The notes under the pieces are model-generated. The model saw nothing but the letters and a program-made list of their open reading frames with translations, was not told the origin of the DNA and made no database searches. This document shows, piece after piece, positions 45,701 to 60,700 of a stretch of 64,000 nucleotides of DNA. Positions within the stretch are counted from its first letter, which is position 1; the number at the start of each line of letters is the position of its first letter. The DNA comes from Liolophura sinensis (lineage: Eukaryota > Mollusca > Polyplacophora > Chitonida > Chitonidae): the NCBI RefSeq assembly GCF_032854445.1, contig NC_088295.1, positions 91,877,805-91,941,804 on the forward strand. The letters run 5' to 3'. Position numbers and translations under genes: made by a program.

Positions 45701-48700
45701 TAAAACGGTAGAACATTTTCTGAGAGTTTGCCGGGAGATTTCTCCATTATTGGACGCCTCAAGAGGCAGAAGAATGCGGATAAATTTGAGTCAAAGGTTA
45801 TGGTTGGTTAGAGATCTGTGTTCTCGGGGATGTCAGAAGACAAGGTGATCGCCTGGTCGCCAATGATAAACGACTTAGCTATTGATATTTTGTTGTCCAA
45901 TCAAGTGCACAGCCTCAGCATAAAAGGCAAATAGACAAGTGCAAATTAATCGCGTTCCCTCTAAACAAACAGGCTGCTCTTGAAGATGACTGGTTCCGTG
46001 ATAGGACGCTTGCTGAGAGAAATTTGGCTTCAGCTGTCCAGTGGAAAGCGCTCCTTGTTTGAAGTCTGATGTAAAACAGCATTATCACAGTTTGACAAAG
46101 TGTGGAGAAATCAGAGTTTGTATAAGTTGTCTGGAAAGTTTTACAAACATCGGTTTCAACTAATCTGGAGCGTCTATGTAGAGGCGGAAGAGAACAGAGG
46201 CTGTTGACATTCATACTGATGATCTCTTAGAAATGTTATCGCACACAGATAAGGCATTGAATCAGGGAGTTATAACTTGACAAGGATGCTGTAATGGAAC
46301 TGATTGATTAAACTGAGTTTTAAAGTTTATTAACAAGTGCATGGGGTTGCAATAGTTAAAGTTGCAAGGTAATTAAAGTTTGTTGTGTTCGTGTAACAGC
46401 TTAACAAACACGTCATCTTTTTTTTGTAACCCGTTGTAAACAAGACATCCGCTCGAGTGTTGACAACAACGACGTCATTATAGTCCGGCTGTGACAGTGG
46501 CACTCGCAGAAGCAAAAGGTAGGGCCACGTTCGCGTTCACGAGAGATGTATCAATAATCTCTGAACCGAAATCAATTTCTATTAATTTTGCTCTGTTGAG
46601 ATGCTGCTCTAATTAAACGAGAGTTAGAAGAGAGAGTGTTTGTTGGAGTGCTGGCCGAGGTTGCTACAGGCTATTGTCGGATAAGGGTACACATCATTAT
46701 GGGACCTTGTGGACTGGACAATACACTGCTGTCCGACTCATGAGAGCTCTCCGTGAGGAGGTCGGACTCTGGAAAGCGGGTCAGTAAGGGGAGTGAAGTG
46801 AACGGGTTATTGGAAACTCCAACTGGCCTTATCAGAGGGCCAGTCTAAATACGGCCCTGTACAAAATCGTGTTGGAAAAGAGATAATACAGTGAAATAAA
46901 GCTAATTCAGTTAGGAAACACCATCACTCATGTGCTGACTGACAAGGCAATTTTCGCCCCGCAAATTAAATCTATGATAAAAGGGTCGCAGTATAATAGA
47001 CTTGAGCCACGAGCTTCCGCTATACTTATGCAACAGACTTTGGGTCAGGCTGGTAGCACCTGTGCCCACTGACACCAGCCTACCACAACTTGATCGTCCG
47101 CATCTGTATGCGCAAGCTGCCGAGTCGGACAGATCAACAGCTTAAGGCGTGTCAGAGGGCTAATAGAATTGCTACCGCCTAGCTGGGCGGCGCTCAAGGG
47201 CAACGTGAGGGCCTCCAGCAGAGCAAGGAATATGAGTTACAACTAGATATATACAGTTGGGATACAACGACATTGTGTGTCAGCCAGATGACTTGCATGT
47301 ATAAGAGATCATCCCTGTACAAGGCTTAATTTAGAGAGCTAGAATTGAACCTGCGACCTTACTGCCCAGGTGACTACCGGAAACGGTGATAACAGTGTAC
47401 GTACGCCATCTAATTGAACAAGCCAGAAAGGGTCCACAATTAACTAAAAACCGAAAAAGAAATTATCAAAACACTCTGGAGTGTCAGTAAATATCAAATA
47501 TTTCACGATGGCCTGAAAAAGGAAAATCCGGAACGCGAAACTCATGCAAGGATATTTGAGAGAGAACATTTCGGATAAAACTTTTTTTTTTAAATTTCTA
47601 AATATGATGCCCATTAAAGAAACGCTTATAAGCGTGTTCTGGCAAATGCAGCCTTAATTGCCTACGCTAAGAAAGGCATTGTAAAGACGATCGCAATATG
47701 CATGGAATTATTTGGGAATTCATGCCATATACATCCCTGGTCATGTCAGAAAACAGACACGGAAATTAATCCATGACTTTGATTGGTCTATTTTGATATA
47801 ATGATATTAATTGACCACAAGCTTGTCACTGTAGCGTCAATGAGAGTCAACGCAAGGACAAGTCGTCGTGGAAACATCAGTAGTTCAGTCATCAATAAAA
47901 CATTTCCCACGCAGACAAACAGTATATCGTTGACATTAACTTTTTCAGTTTAGCCCCAAGCATTCAGAGAGACACATTGGCCAAATATATGTCTAAATTT
48001 CTTATTATCCATGTTTTTTTCCTTTTTGGACCGGCGTGGATACCAATTTGAGAAGAAGAAGCTTGCGACTTGCTTGGTGAGATGGTGTGTAGGTTATCTG
48101 ATGTATGGCCTCGGGTTGACCGGTACATTGGCACCCCTGCAGTTACCTCTCTTTCTTTAGACTAACCGACGGTATCACCGTTGTTTGGAGGCCAGTGACG
48201 CTCATGTATCATTTATATCATTTCCAAACCTACTGATACAAGTTACGTTCATTCAATTTGTTCATTACCAACATGTATGGTTTGGCTGAGTGACAGATTA
48301 ACTGGTAATGAGTGCCAGTGCAAAAAACACCCTATCCACCCCCCTATCGGAGAGGGCACAGGGGTCGGGCTGGTTAACTTTCGCCGTGTCAAGTGATGCG
48401 CTTAGGATATGGTACCGTGGGGCTGGAGAGGTTTGTCGGCATCCCATCCCACACTAACGAGTGTACAGCGATCGGTCGAGAGACGACCGGAAGGCACTAA
48501 GAATTAGACTCCGGATACACACCGCTTTTTAATCATATTGTTATACGAATATGGACACATGTTGGAATTAGATACGGATCATCGAAATATGATCAACCGG
48601 GCTTAGTCAGTATTTCACTGACACTCGGGTATAAATCAGCCGAACAGATAAATGCTGATAGGCGACCTTTGCGGCGACTGAGGAAGCTCTTCGGAGAACT

Positions 48701-51700
48701 GTTCACAGGACAATATTTCTGTAGAAATCCAATGGTCGTGCCGAAGGGTGCCCAATTAGAGATGGAAACTGTAGGCCTCGGTCGGCCTCTCTAGGCGGCA
48801 ATTCAGAAGACGGCAGGCCGGGCCGGGCTGATGGATGCTCTGACGCCGGCGCACAACCCCCAAATAATAAGATTTAAATTTACCACAGTATAACGTGATA
48901 ACTGTCATGGCCTGTCCCGTGAAGCAGCCAACCTAATCGAGAGAGAAAAGAAAGAGAAACGGCCGCTCAATTTACCCTATCATAGGTGGTTAAATTTAAT
49001 TTCCTTCCCGCAAGAGCTGGTAGAAGTAGCAAAAACATAAAGCATTCGATGATGAATGCTTAAAAAAAATGAAGTCGATGAAGATTTGTTGAAGTTTTTC
49101 AGATGGCATTTTTTGTCGAACCTACGATTGCTGGCGAGTGTGTGAAGGTGAAAGATTGTCTGTAAACTCTGGACCCTGCTGCTTCCGGCTTCACAATCTA
49201 AACACCCAATCAAGCAGTAAACCCAGGACGAATGTTAAAAAAAATTTGACTCACAAGAAATTTATTTCCACCTATGTTTACACGCTCATGTTAAACGAAG
49301 GGACTGTGTGTAATTTTTGGCTTCGTCTCCAGAAGTAGCTCTTCACTGTCAAGATGGCGGTGAAAATATTCACTGCAACATCCAAGACTGTAGGCTGTTT
49401 GATGACATCCCACCGGAAGCTGTTCTCGTGTGAGCGCCAATATATGAGATATACCTCTGCTTATAGAGCTCGCCATTAGCATTTGGCTTCACTGTAGAAA
49501 AACATCAGACGGGAAACGAACAGCGAGGGTACCAGAGACACATTACTACATAATGTCATTATCATTCCCTATAGCGGTAAAACAAACGAGTAGAATAGAT
49601 GCGTAAAAAAGTCATAGCATTCAAAATGTAAAGTCACTCAAAAAATATTTACCAAGTCAAATTATTGATATATTAAGTGAACTGATATTCTGTACACACG
49701 TATTTTATTTTTTGTTTTTGATCACTGACTTTTTCTTTGCAACAGCCAGTGTGTGGTTACCAGCGAGTACAGCCTACAACAGACGTGTCTATTGATTCTG
49801 GCAGAGTTTAATAATTGATAGAAGTGGTCAGAGGAGACCGGGACTGCCCTTCTCTGCAAGACTGCTTAATTTACACACTAGCCTCGGTCCTAATACATTA
49901 ATACAACATCCGTATCGTGTGTGAATGATACGGCTCTAAAGACATCCCGGGGAAATTATCTGCCAGGCTGAACTCACTCCACCAATGTTCTGCCCGACTT
50001 GACCAGCCGCATAGCCATCACCTACCATCCAAAACCACATCATTTATTAATTCTACCTCTTGCCGTGGATGTATTTTCCTCCATAGCAATTGCTCATAAT
50101 GCAGACGTCAGATGTATTTAATGTCTTACAAATAGGATACCGACGACTATAATTCAACTGAGAATACATTCATCATCAGAGGGCTTCATCGCCGCTAATT
50201 TTTAACCTGTTTGAATGAAGTTTGGCCACATCTCGTTTACTAGTTGATGATGTAGTGAATTCAGACAGTGTCAGATAGCGAATCACTAATCTACCGGGTT
50301 AAAACCCATCCAACGAATATCGAATACTAGGAAAGAACTGGCACTGGGTTTGGGTATAAGAATTGGGGTATAATGTTGTGTGAAGAACGAAACGTGCTGT
50401 AAGCTGACAGAAGTAGACGAAGAAGAAAACGGTATGTAAGCTGGAACTGATGAACTAAGCAATGGTGTCAACATCCAAAAAACATTAAGAACGTAAAAAG
50501 GTGTCTATTTTTAAACAGATGAAGATAGCTAAATGCTAAGGCAATAACTTGATTGGTACAATTCATTAACGGTGCAAATATGACATAATATCAGATGTAA
50601 CAGCCATTCACTTGCAGACAATTACAACTGAGTGTTATTTCATCCGAAGTTTGAGCTTTCTCAAATCAAACCCCCCGTGATCTTAAGTAAGTTGTGTCAT
50701 TGACACAACGCAGTTTTCCTATCACAGAATGGCCTCGCCCAATCCTGTTGAACCTAGGGGTACTTTATACATCCAGAATAAACTCATCTCTTACAAAGTG
50801 GATCGATTGGTTTTTGCTTGTGTCTTAAAGTTTTCACCACGAGTGTAAGATTCATCCATAGATTTGCCAACCGTATAAGCCTCATGCTCATTTGCCAGCT
50901 TGCACTCGTTTTTGTCAAAGAGTGTTGACAGTTGCTGTCCAAGTGTATCTCTGGCTTCCCAACAATTCTAACAGATAACGCGATTATCTGAAGCCACACA
51001 GCATAGGACATAAAACATCGGCGTAAAGAGAGTTGTTACTTGGCCTATCTTCTCAAGGGATATAAAACAAGGACCGGGAAAGCCTGGTTTTGAAAACATT
51101 AGGCATTAAATACATCTCTCCCGGAATGACATCTCTGAAGTAATTTATGTCAGAGAGTATTTAAGCTCAGAGGTAAATGCTCAGTGAATACTGCATGCCG
51201 CATTGCCGTACATCAGACTAGCGTTCACCATTTGCTTATGCCGGTAATGACACAAAGTCGGATTGGCAACGGGGATATTGTTTATTACAACGCTTCTTTA
51301 AAGGTTGCTGTAGCTTATCTCAGAATGGCGGTGGATATACGAAACATGAGGCATAGAATGACTCCAGCTGAAAGTGTAGCATGTATGCACATTAACTTTA
51401 ACAAAGCTCAAGAAAAACTTATAATGTAAATGTTACAAATATCCACACTCACGTCTTTATTGCTTTCAATGTTTTCTAAATAACAGACATGGGATGTGTT
51501 TCTGAAAGCTAAATGACATTGTAGGGGAATATTTAATTATTTATTTGATTGGTGTTTTACGCCGTACTCAAGAATATTTCACTGATACGACGGTGGCCAG
51601 CATTATGGTGGGAGGAAACCGGGCAGAACCCCGAGGAAACCAACGATCATTCGCAGAGTGCTGGCAGACCTTTACACATACGACCGGAGAGGAAGCCAGT

Positions 51701-54700
51701 ATGAGCTGGACTTGAGCTCCCAGCGACCACATTGGTGAGAGTCTCCAGGGTCACAACGCTGCGCTAGCGCGCTAACCAACTGCGCCACGGAAGCCCCTGT
51801 ACATAAGAGGGGAATAAGAACCGCAGTTTTTAATGATTTAGTACAGAAGCGTATGGTCAGAAATGTGAGTACACAAAGATGAGTTATATTATGGGTAATT
51901 TGTAGAAATATAAAACATGGTAAATCAAGGTATGTATGTGATTTTTTTGTTCAATGAGCTCATGAAAAGATTCATGGCATATGATGTTTGTTGCTCAGAG
52001 ATATGACATGTAAAATAATTTAGCTTAATTTTTCTCGGTTAATATAAGTCTTGCAGTCTAAAGGCATAAGAAGTAGCGCGTAAACGGTAATCAGTTGTCC
52101 AGGTCAACAAGGAACATCTGCTTTATGGAATCTTCCATGGTAAAAAGAGCAGCATAAATGTAAGATCGCTAATTCACGGCCAACGCAGAAAACATTTTAC
52201 ACTTTTGATATATGTTGACAATAAATACGAAAGTACGGGTACTTCACCAGAATGTCAGATCACGATTTGTCTTTACAGTGCCTGGTGTTTGACCACCAAG
52301 TACCAGCAGAGTGATCCATATAGTAGCTACTAACAGGACAATATCCAGGGCCAAGGTCAAGCCATCTCAATTCATCATATAGTATTTGTCAAATATTCCA
52401 AGAAAGATTTTAAAACTAGAAGTGAGAAAATCATAGTTATATCTGTGTAATCCGTGAGCATTCTTACCGGTGTGGCTATCAGACAGCCAGGAGGCAGTGC
52501 TCAATGTGAGTTCACCAATGGTGGCCTTAACAGAGTGTCTATGTGAGGAGGAAAGCACCTTAATCTGTCCGGGAATAATAACACGGCTCACTATCAGCTG
52601 ATTAATAGAGAAAATAAGGCAAGCTTTTGAGCGGGGATTTCCCTCATAATCACAGCCCTAATCTATTTTGATCATGCTCAGGGTAATAAATCAACAATGT
52701 AATCGGCCAGCAATACGGAGGTGTTGATAGGATCGTCTTCACCAGTTACAAAACACGTCTCTGTGAATGTACCGAAATGAGCGCACAACTTTCTGATTCC
52801 CATCCACCATCGCTGAACAGGGCCCTACCCAGGAAACAATGCACCCTTACGACCCAAGCAGAGGAGCCATACACGTCCCATATACGATAATACTTGTACA
52901 TACATCTATATAGCAGAGCTTTGCACCAGAAATCACAGGACACAGATAAAGGACTCTGCATGGGTGCAATACATCTCCATACAGATTAACACGCATGAGA
53001 GTGTAACTAGGCATGCACACAAAACACAATACGTCTCCATACAGATTAACACGCATGAGAGTGTAACTAGGCATGCACACAAAACACAATACGTCTCCAT
53101 ACATATTAACACGCATGAGAGTGTAACTAGGCATGCACACAAAACACAATACGTCTCCATACAGATTAACACGCATGGGAGTGTAACCAGGCATGCACAC
53201 AAAACACAATACGTCTCCATACAGATTAACACGCATGAGAGTGTAACCAGGCATGCACACAAAACACAATACGTCTCCATACATATTAACACGCATGAGA
53301 GTGTAACCAGGCATGCACACAAAACACAATACGTCTCCATACATATTAACACGCATGAGAGTGTAACCAGGCATGCACACAAAACACAATACGTCTCCAT
53401 ACAGATTAACACGCATGAGAGTGTAACTAGGCATGCCCAAAAACACCATACGTCGCCATAGAGAATCATGCGTCGGGAGACACAGCTATACACATTCCAC
53501 AGAGCAAATTACATCAGTACATAGCATCTTTCAGCAAACAACATGCTGAAGAACCAGGGATTTTTATACCTATACATACCTTAAAGATGCACATAGCTCT
53601 ATACAGAACAAATTATATCGTCAAAAAATCATACAGGCACATATAGATCTTCGACAGACAGATCTTCCACACATATTAGCACTATGACATAACGTCACAA
53701 GACTACAAATCCTCATATAGAAACAATTAGTTGGGTTCATCATTGCGGTGCGCATCTGAAAGGTATATTGGTCATTCAATAATTTTAGCCTATTCTACCT
53801 TTTTCGCGAATCTACGGTTGCTTTGTAGCCAGAACATAGAAAATCAACAAATCGGACTACAAAACAAATTTGGAAACGAAAGAAGATCACGGCAATTTGC
53901 GTTTTGTTGAAAGCTTGTCTGACTTCAAAGGGAAGCTCACCCCAAGGACGCCTCATGCCCCAGGCTCTCTCCGATGCTGTATTAACCTTTAGATATGTGG
54001 TTAACGCATGTTTCCTGATCTCAATATCACAACATATAATAACCTTTTGAGGTGGGAATGACTTAATTTTGGTACAGAAGTCACATTTTTAGTGACTTCA
54101 TTTAAAACCGAATGCTGGATGTCTCCATTATAAAGTAACTAGTTCTGGGTCATGGGGACAGCAGCAAATTCCCATAACAGTTATGTACAGAATCGCGTCA
54201 TGGTGACAGCAGCAAATTCCCATAACAGTTGTGTACAGAATCGCGTCATGGTGACAGCAGCAAATTCCCATAACAGTCGTGTACAGAATCGCGTCATGGG
54301 GACAGGAGCAAATTCCCATAACAGTTGTGTACAGAATCGCGACACTGGGACAGCAGAAAATTCCCATAACAGTTGTACAGAATCGGGTCATGGGGACAGC
54401 AGCAAATTCCCATAACAGTTGTGTACAGAATCGCGTCATGGGGACAGCAAACTCTCATAACAGTTGTGTAGAGAATCGGGCCATTGGGACAGCAGCAAAT
54501 TCCCATAACAGCTGTGTGCAGAATCGCGTCATGGGGACATTAGCAAATTCCCATAACAGTTGTGTACAGAATCGCGTCTTTGGGAAATGAGCAAATTCCC
54601 ATAACAGTTGTACAGAATCCGGTCATGGGGACAGCAACAAACTCCCATAACAGTTGTGTACAGAATCGCGTCATGGGGGCAGCAGCAAATTCCCATAACA

Positions 54701-57700
54701 GTTGTGTACAGAATCGCGTCATGGGGACAGCAGCAAATTCCCAAAACAGTTGTGTACAGAATCGCATCATGGGGACAGCAGTAAATTTCCATAATAGTTG
54801 TGTACAGAATCGCGTCATGGGGACAGCAGCAAATTCCCATAATAGTTGTGTACAGAATCGCGTCATGGGGACAGCAGTAAATTCCCAAAACAGTTGTGTA
54901 CAGAATCGCGTCATGGGGACAGCAGCAAATTTCCATAACAGTTGTGTACAGAATCGCGTCATGGGGACAGCAGCAAACTCTCATAACAGTTGTGTACAGA
55001 ATCGCGTCATGGGGACAGCAAACTCTCATAACAATTGTGTACAAAATCGCGACACTGGGACAGAAGCAAATTCCCATAACAGTTGTACAGAATCGGGTGA
55101 TAGGGACAGCGACAAACTCCCATGACAGCCGTGTACAGAATCGCGACACTGGGACAGAAGCAAATTCCCATAACAGTTGTGTACAGAATCGCATCATGGG
55201 GACAGCAGCAAATTCCCATAATAGTTGTGTACAGAATCGCGTCATGGGGACAGCAGTAAATTCCCAAAACAGTTGTGTACAGAATCGCGTCATGGAGACA
55301 GCAACAAATTTCCATAACAGTTGTGTACAGAATCGCGTCATGGGGACAGCAGCAAACTCTCATAACAGTTGTGTACAGAATCGCGTCATGGGGACAGCAA
55401 ATTCTCATAACAATTGTGTACAGAATCGGGTCATGGGCACAGCAAACTCTCATAACAGTTGCGTACAGAATCGCGTCATGGGGACAGCAGCAAATTCCGA
55501 TAACAGCTGTGTACAGAATCGCATTAGAATGGACGAATACGGTTCCGATCGTCGAGGATAAATTCTCCATTGCCATTTTGTGGCTCAGAAACAGTAAAAG
55601 CAAGCAATACTGATGTATACTTTGAGTGGTGCTTATATCCATTTTTTTTTATTTTGTCGTTGATATACATCTGTAATTTGAAATCGACCTGTCTTGATGT
55701 GTCTCTGTCGATGTATCAGTCAGCCCAGTAGCTCACCCAGGACTTTTTACACCATTTCATCATCACAGTCAACGTATGAATTAGACTACAGATACATACA
55801 ATCTCATGTAAACCCAAAAGGTTTCAGGACAAGCTATCTCCACTTAACATTGATTTGTTTCAACGATGATCAAAAGGTCACGGCTAGCACTTTTCGACCC
55901 AGCCCTTTGTCTGTTAAGTCATGCTGATGGTTATTTGGTTTATTAACTTCTATGACTGGTGTTTAACACCGTGCTCAAACATTTTCACTTCTATGATGGC
56001 AGTTAGGTGTAGAAGTGGAGAACATTTCAGTAGTTACAAACACGAATGTGCTACAATTCATTAGGTCAACAAGGACACAAGTAATTTACAAACTGATGCA
56101 TGAATTCAGTGTGATCTAATTTTGAGACCATCATAAGTATTCCAGTATTAGATCAACAAGAACCTTTGTTTCGCGCTCTGCTCTGACCTGACCGGACCGG
56201 AAATATACGCTAAATAACTTCACACCCTCGGCAAATCTCACCTGAGCAAAATCTCACGTGACTCATGTCTTAATTCGAGATATGCAGAGAAGAAGTTTTT
56301 AAGCTTAGGTTGCCGGGGGTTGCCTTCAGGAAGTTAATTATGGCACAGTAGGTTAGTAGCTTTACCTCTCGGTCGCCCTGAATCTCCGAAATGTCGGCAT
56401 CAGCAGGTAAGATTAAGAAGCCTGTAGAATGCTTGGGCCGTGTCTGATCTGAGATGGCAGAGTCCTGTACTGATAAGCCCTCCACGACACTGTCTGCATT
56501 CAAACAGCCAACAAATACCAGACAAAAACTATTAGTTTAAATACAAAGGTCTCGTCGGACGTCTCCTGTGTCTGCTGAGTCCGAATTACCACGAGGATAG
56601 CACTCAGGGGGCAGAGACAAGAAAACTAATCCAGTTAAGCCTAGCACCAAATTGCTTGGTGTTTATGTAAGTACATGTAAAATTAATTCAGACACGGCAA
56701 AGCTATAAGAAGTCAGTGTTCACGAGGACGTGTTTGCGGTATTATATCGATGTCTTCTCGGCATCACGAGGACGTGTTGGCAGTTTTTACGTCCACGTCT
56801 TCATGGTATCACGAGGACGCGTTGGCAGTTTTTACGTCCACGTCTACACTGTGTCAGAAAGACGTGACGACGGTATTACGTCAATGTGTACACTGTGTCA
56901 GGAGGACGTGTTAGCGGTATTACGTCACTGATTACGCGGTATCACAAGGGCGTGTTAGTGGTATTACGCCAATGTCTAGTCGGTCTCACGAGGACGTATT
57001 AGTGGTATTACGGTAATGTCTACACGGTATCACGAGGGCGTGTTAGTGGTATTACGTCAATGTCTACTTGGTATCACGAGGACGTGAGAGCGGTTTTACG
57101 TCAATGTCTACGCCTTGTCAGGAGGACTTGTTGCCGGTGTTACACGGTATCACGAGGACGTGTTGGCGGTATCGCTGTCAATGTCAGCACTGTATCACGA
57201 GTTTGACTTGGTGGTGGCACTTGAATGTGTACGTGGTAGTCACGGGGACTAGTAAATAATATGAAGTGAATAAGAAGAGGGTATCTCATGAATCAATGCA
57301 TATTATCATGGCTCAATGGACGAATCACCGTATATGACAAATTGACTGTATTGGCTGGATGTTTGGATGCTATATAATGGATAAATACACGACGAGTGGA
57401 TGGCTCGACGGTATCACTTAGACGAGTGGATGCCACCAAAGAGGATATAAACAACAGACATCACAGGGTATCTCCTTTAAATCCACTGTATATCTCAGCT
57501 GTCCAGTGTCACATCATTATATCTGCGGTATCGTGACCCCATTTTAAATGTTTTAAAGCCCATTATTGCATCCCTTATGACAGAATGTCTCTCATATATA
57601 ATTGGATGTGCAGTTGATCAGTTTTTGGTATTGCCAGAAGTAGCTTTGAGTCTAACTGAATCTTCTATTGGCAGATTCTGTTCCACTCCGTATCATTATT

Positions 57701-60700
57701 TAGTTTCATCAACGATATCAATTTAGAATTATTTCATTTTTCTCCTCGTTTCTTCAAACGCCATGCTTTTACCTCGTTTATAAGCGATGTCCCCCTGGCG
57801 CAAAGCTAATGTTGCTTTGCATTCTCAGACTAAATTGAACGGCGTCTAAACTACCAAAACCTGTTATAGACGCGCCCTGGGAACGATTGCTTTGGATGTA
57901 TACCGCGAAACTAGGGGCAGCAAATGAATTCACAAGGCTTATTTATATTCTATACTGAGCTGACCAACTTTTTGTTGATATGAGCATTTCAATTAAGTGC
58001 TCTCAATCAGATAAAACTATTACAGCAAAAATGTTCCACTTAAAACAGCGCGGCAAAAATGCTGTTTTCTTAACGGCAAACGAAGAATATTTTATGTAAA
58101 AACTGTTAAGATATCCTGAATTAAAATTTTTGAGAAAGTGACACACGGGTCTAAAATGGTGGACTGAAGCCTGGCGTTCCCCAGTCCCGACAAGACAAGT
58201 CAGCAAGTCTTGTAGAGGTTACGTAAGATGTCGATGACTACATCTCAGATTTAGCCTGCCGGTCGCACGCCTAAGGATCGTTACGACAGACGTTGGGGAC
58301 CTGACAAGGAAATCTGGGGTTAGCCGACCTACAGCGGCCAGCTTAGGGTTTCTAATCCCGTCTTGCTTTTTCCCGGTCTCCGGTAGACAGGGCCATGGCT
58401 CTGTCACCGTACAGAACAGCACATTCTTCAACATCGTCTTGACGCTCGAGTTCTCCTCAAAATATAATTACCGTCAGTAAAGGATTGCCTCGGCTAAGTC
58501 GAGCACCTCTACCTATCAATTAAGAGTGACAGGGCCGGTATAAGCGGGTTGGGTCGGGGCAGCAGCCGGACCACAGGCCACCCCTAACAACTTCACCAAT
58601 TCACCCTCTGAATAGTTAATGGCTCACGGCCTCGTACAAATCAACCATCATCATCAAAATAAGGGCTTCAGGCTCCAATCAGACTTATTGAGCAGATTTT
58701 ACAGCAAAAACCACCCCTCAAATACAAGTTTATAACAGAACCCTTGAAACAGCAATGTAGGTTTGGAATGGGATAATGTCACTTACCAAACATACAAAAA
58801 GTAATATATAACAAAACCTTCCAAACACAGCAATATAAATATAACAGAATATTTCAAGCAAAGCATATGTGGACATGACATAATCTTTTAGAACATAGCC
58901 ATCTGGACTTATGACAAAGATTTTTATAACACAGCAAAGTACCGGTCTTAAAACCTTCCGAACATACCAAAGTAGACCGTATAACGGAATCAGACCAAAA
59001 CAAACTTAACCCGATTAAGGCGTGTTTGTAACAGGGTCTGCATTATACAGTATTACACGATTATATAAACTAAACCGAAGTAATAAGACAACACCGTCTT
59101 TGCCGTCTTTCACCATCAAATAACAGGCTCTGCTGTGTCTGTGCATGTAAGATGTGTAATATTTTCCGACGAAACGGATTTTAGCCAAGAACAACCATGT
59201 TTGTCTTTCTTTACCGACTATGGCTCATGAACCCACATGCACCCTGAGCATCTTAAGACAGATGACCGACGGGAGCTGAGACTCTCAGAACAGAGCCATA
59301 TTCCCAGTCCCGAGCATTTTAAATCAGATGGACCGAAGCTAGCTGAGCCTCCCAGCACAGAGCCAGATTCCCAATTCCGAGCATCTTAAATAAGATGGAC
59401 CGAAGCTAGCTGGGATTCTCAGCACAGAGCCATATTCCCAATCCCGAGCATCATAAATCAGATGGACCGAAGCTAGCTGAGACTCCCAGCACTGAGCTAG
59501 ATTCCCAATCCCGAGCATCTTAAATCAGATGGACCGAAGCTAGCTGGGACTCCCAGCACAGAGCCATATTCCCAATCCCGAGCATCTTAAATCAGATGGA
59601 CCGAAGCTAGCTGGGACTCCCAGCACAGAGCTAGATTCTCAATCCCGAGCATCTTAAATCAGATGGACCGAAGCTAGCTGGGACTCTCAGCACAGAGCCA
59701 GATTCCCAATCGCGAGCATCTTAAATCAGATGGACCGAAGCTAGCTGGGACTCTCAGCACAGCCATATTCCCAATCCCGAGCATCATAAATCAGATGGAC
59801 CGAAACTAGCTGAGACTCTCAGCACAGAGCTAGATTCCCAATCCCGAGCATCTTAAATCAGATGGACCAAAGCTAGCTGGGACTCTCAGCACATCCATAT
59901 TCCCAATCCCGAGCATCTTAAATCAGATGGACCGAAACTAGCTGAGACTCTCAGCACAGAGCTAGATTCCCAATCCCGAACATCTTAAATCAGATGGACC
60001 GAAGCTAGCTGATTCTCAGCACAGCCATATTCCCAATCCCGAGCATCTTAAATCAGATGGACCAAAGCTAGCTGGGACTCTCAGCACATCCATATTCCCA
60101 ATCCCGAGCATCTTAAATCAGATGGACCGAAACTAGCTGAGACTCTCAGGACAGAGCTAGATTCCCAATCCCGAACATCTTAAATCAGATGGACCGAAGC
60201 TAGCTGATTCTCAGCACAGCCAGATTCCCAATCCCGAGCATCTTAAATCAGATGGACCGAAGCTATCTGAGGCTCTCAGCACAGGGTCAAATTCCCAGTT
60301 TGATCCATTCTAGTCTTGCATGACTCAGTGTTATATACATCTATGATGACAGGCCTTGGCATGAATAATGTAGACAGCAGATTCATTTAACCAGCTTAAA
60401 CACCGATGGCACACACGTCTGCATAGACTTTATGTTACATGCACTTGGGGATTTGGCCCTCATACAAACAAAGATTGTCAAACTAACAACTTCGGGTTTC
60501 ACGGATAAAAAGTCTGTCCTAACATGAACAATTACGAATAGAAACAAGTGTGCGTCCTCACACTAACAACAGTGAGCCCAAATATAACCTACAGTAAGTC
60601 CTCATACAACCAACCGTAAGTCCTCATACAACCAGCCGTAAGTTCCCATTCAACCAACAGTAAGTTCTGATGCAAACATTCGTAAGTCCTCATGCAACCA

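Noticed and set aside
51184-51429. 81-codon open frame on the plus strand in receptor intron 1
   Set aside because: No ATG-led reading with good context, no motif and no splice signals; likely chance.
52962-53446. Evenly spaced repeats resembling a CRISPR array
   Set aside because: Units are contiguous 60-bp copies with no unique spacers, and the genomic context is eukaryotic.
54128-55642. 270-, 221- and 211-codon open frames
   Set aside because: The 48-bp period is a multiple of three, so several frames on both strands remain open; no family features or splice sites were seen.
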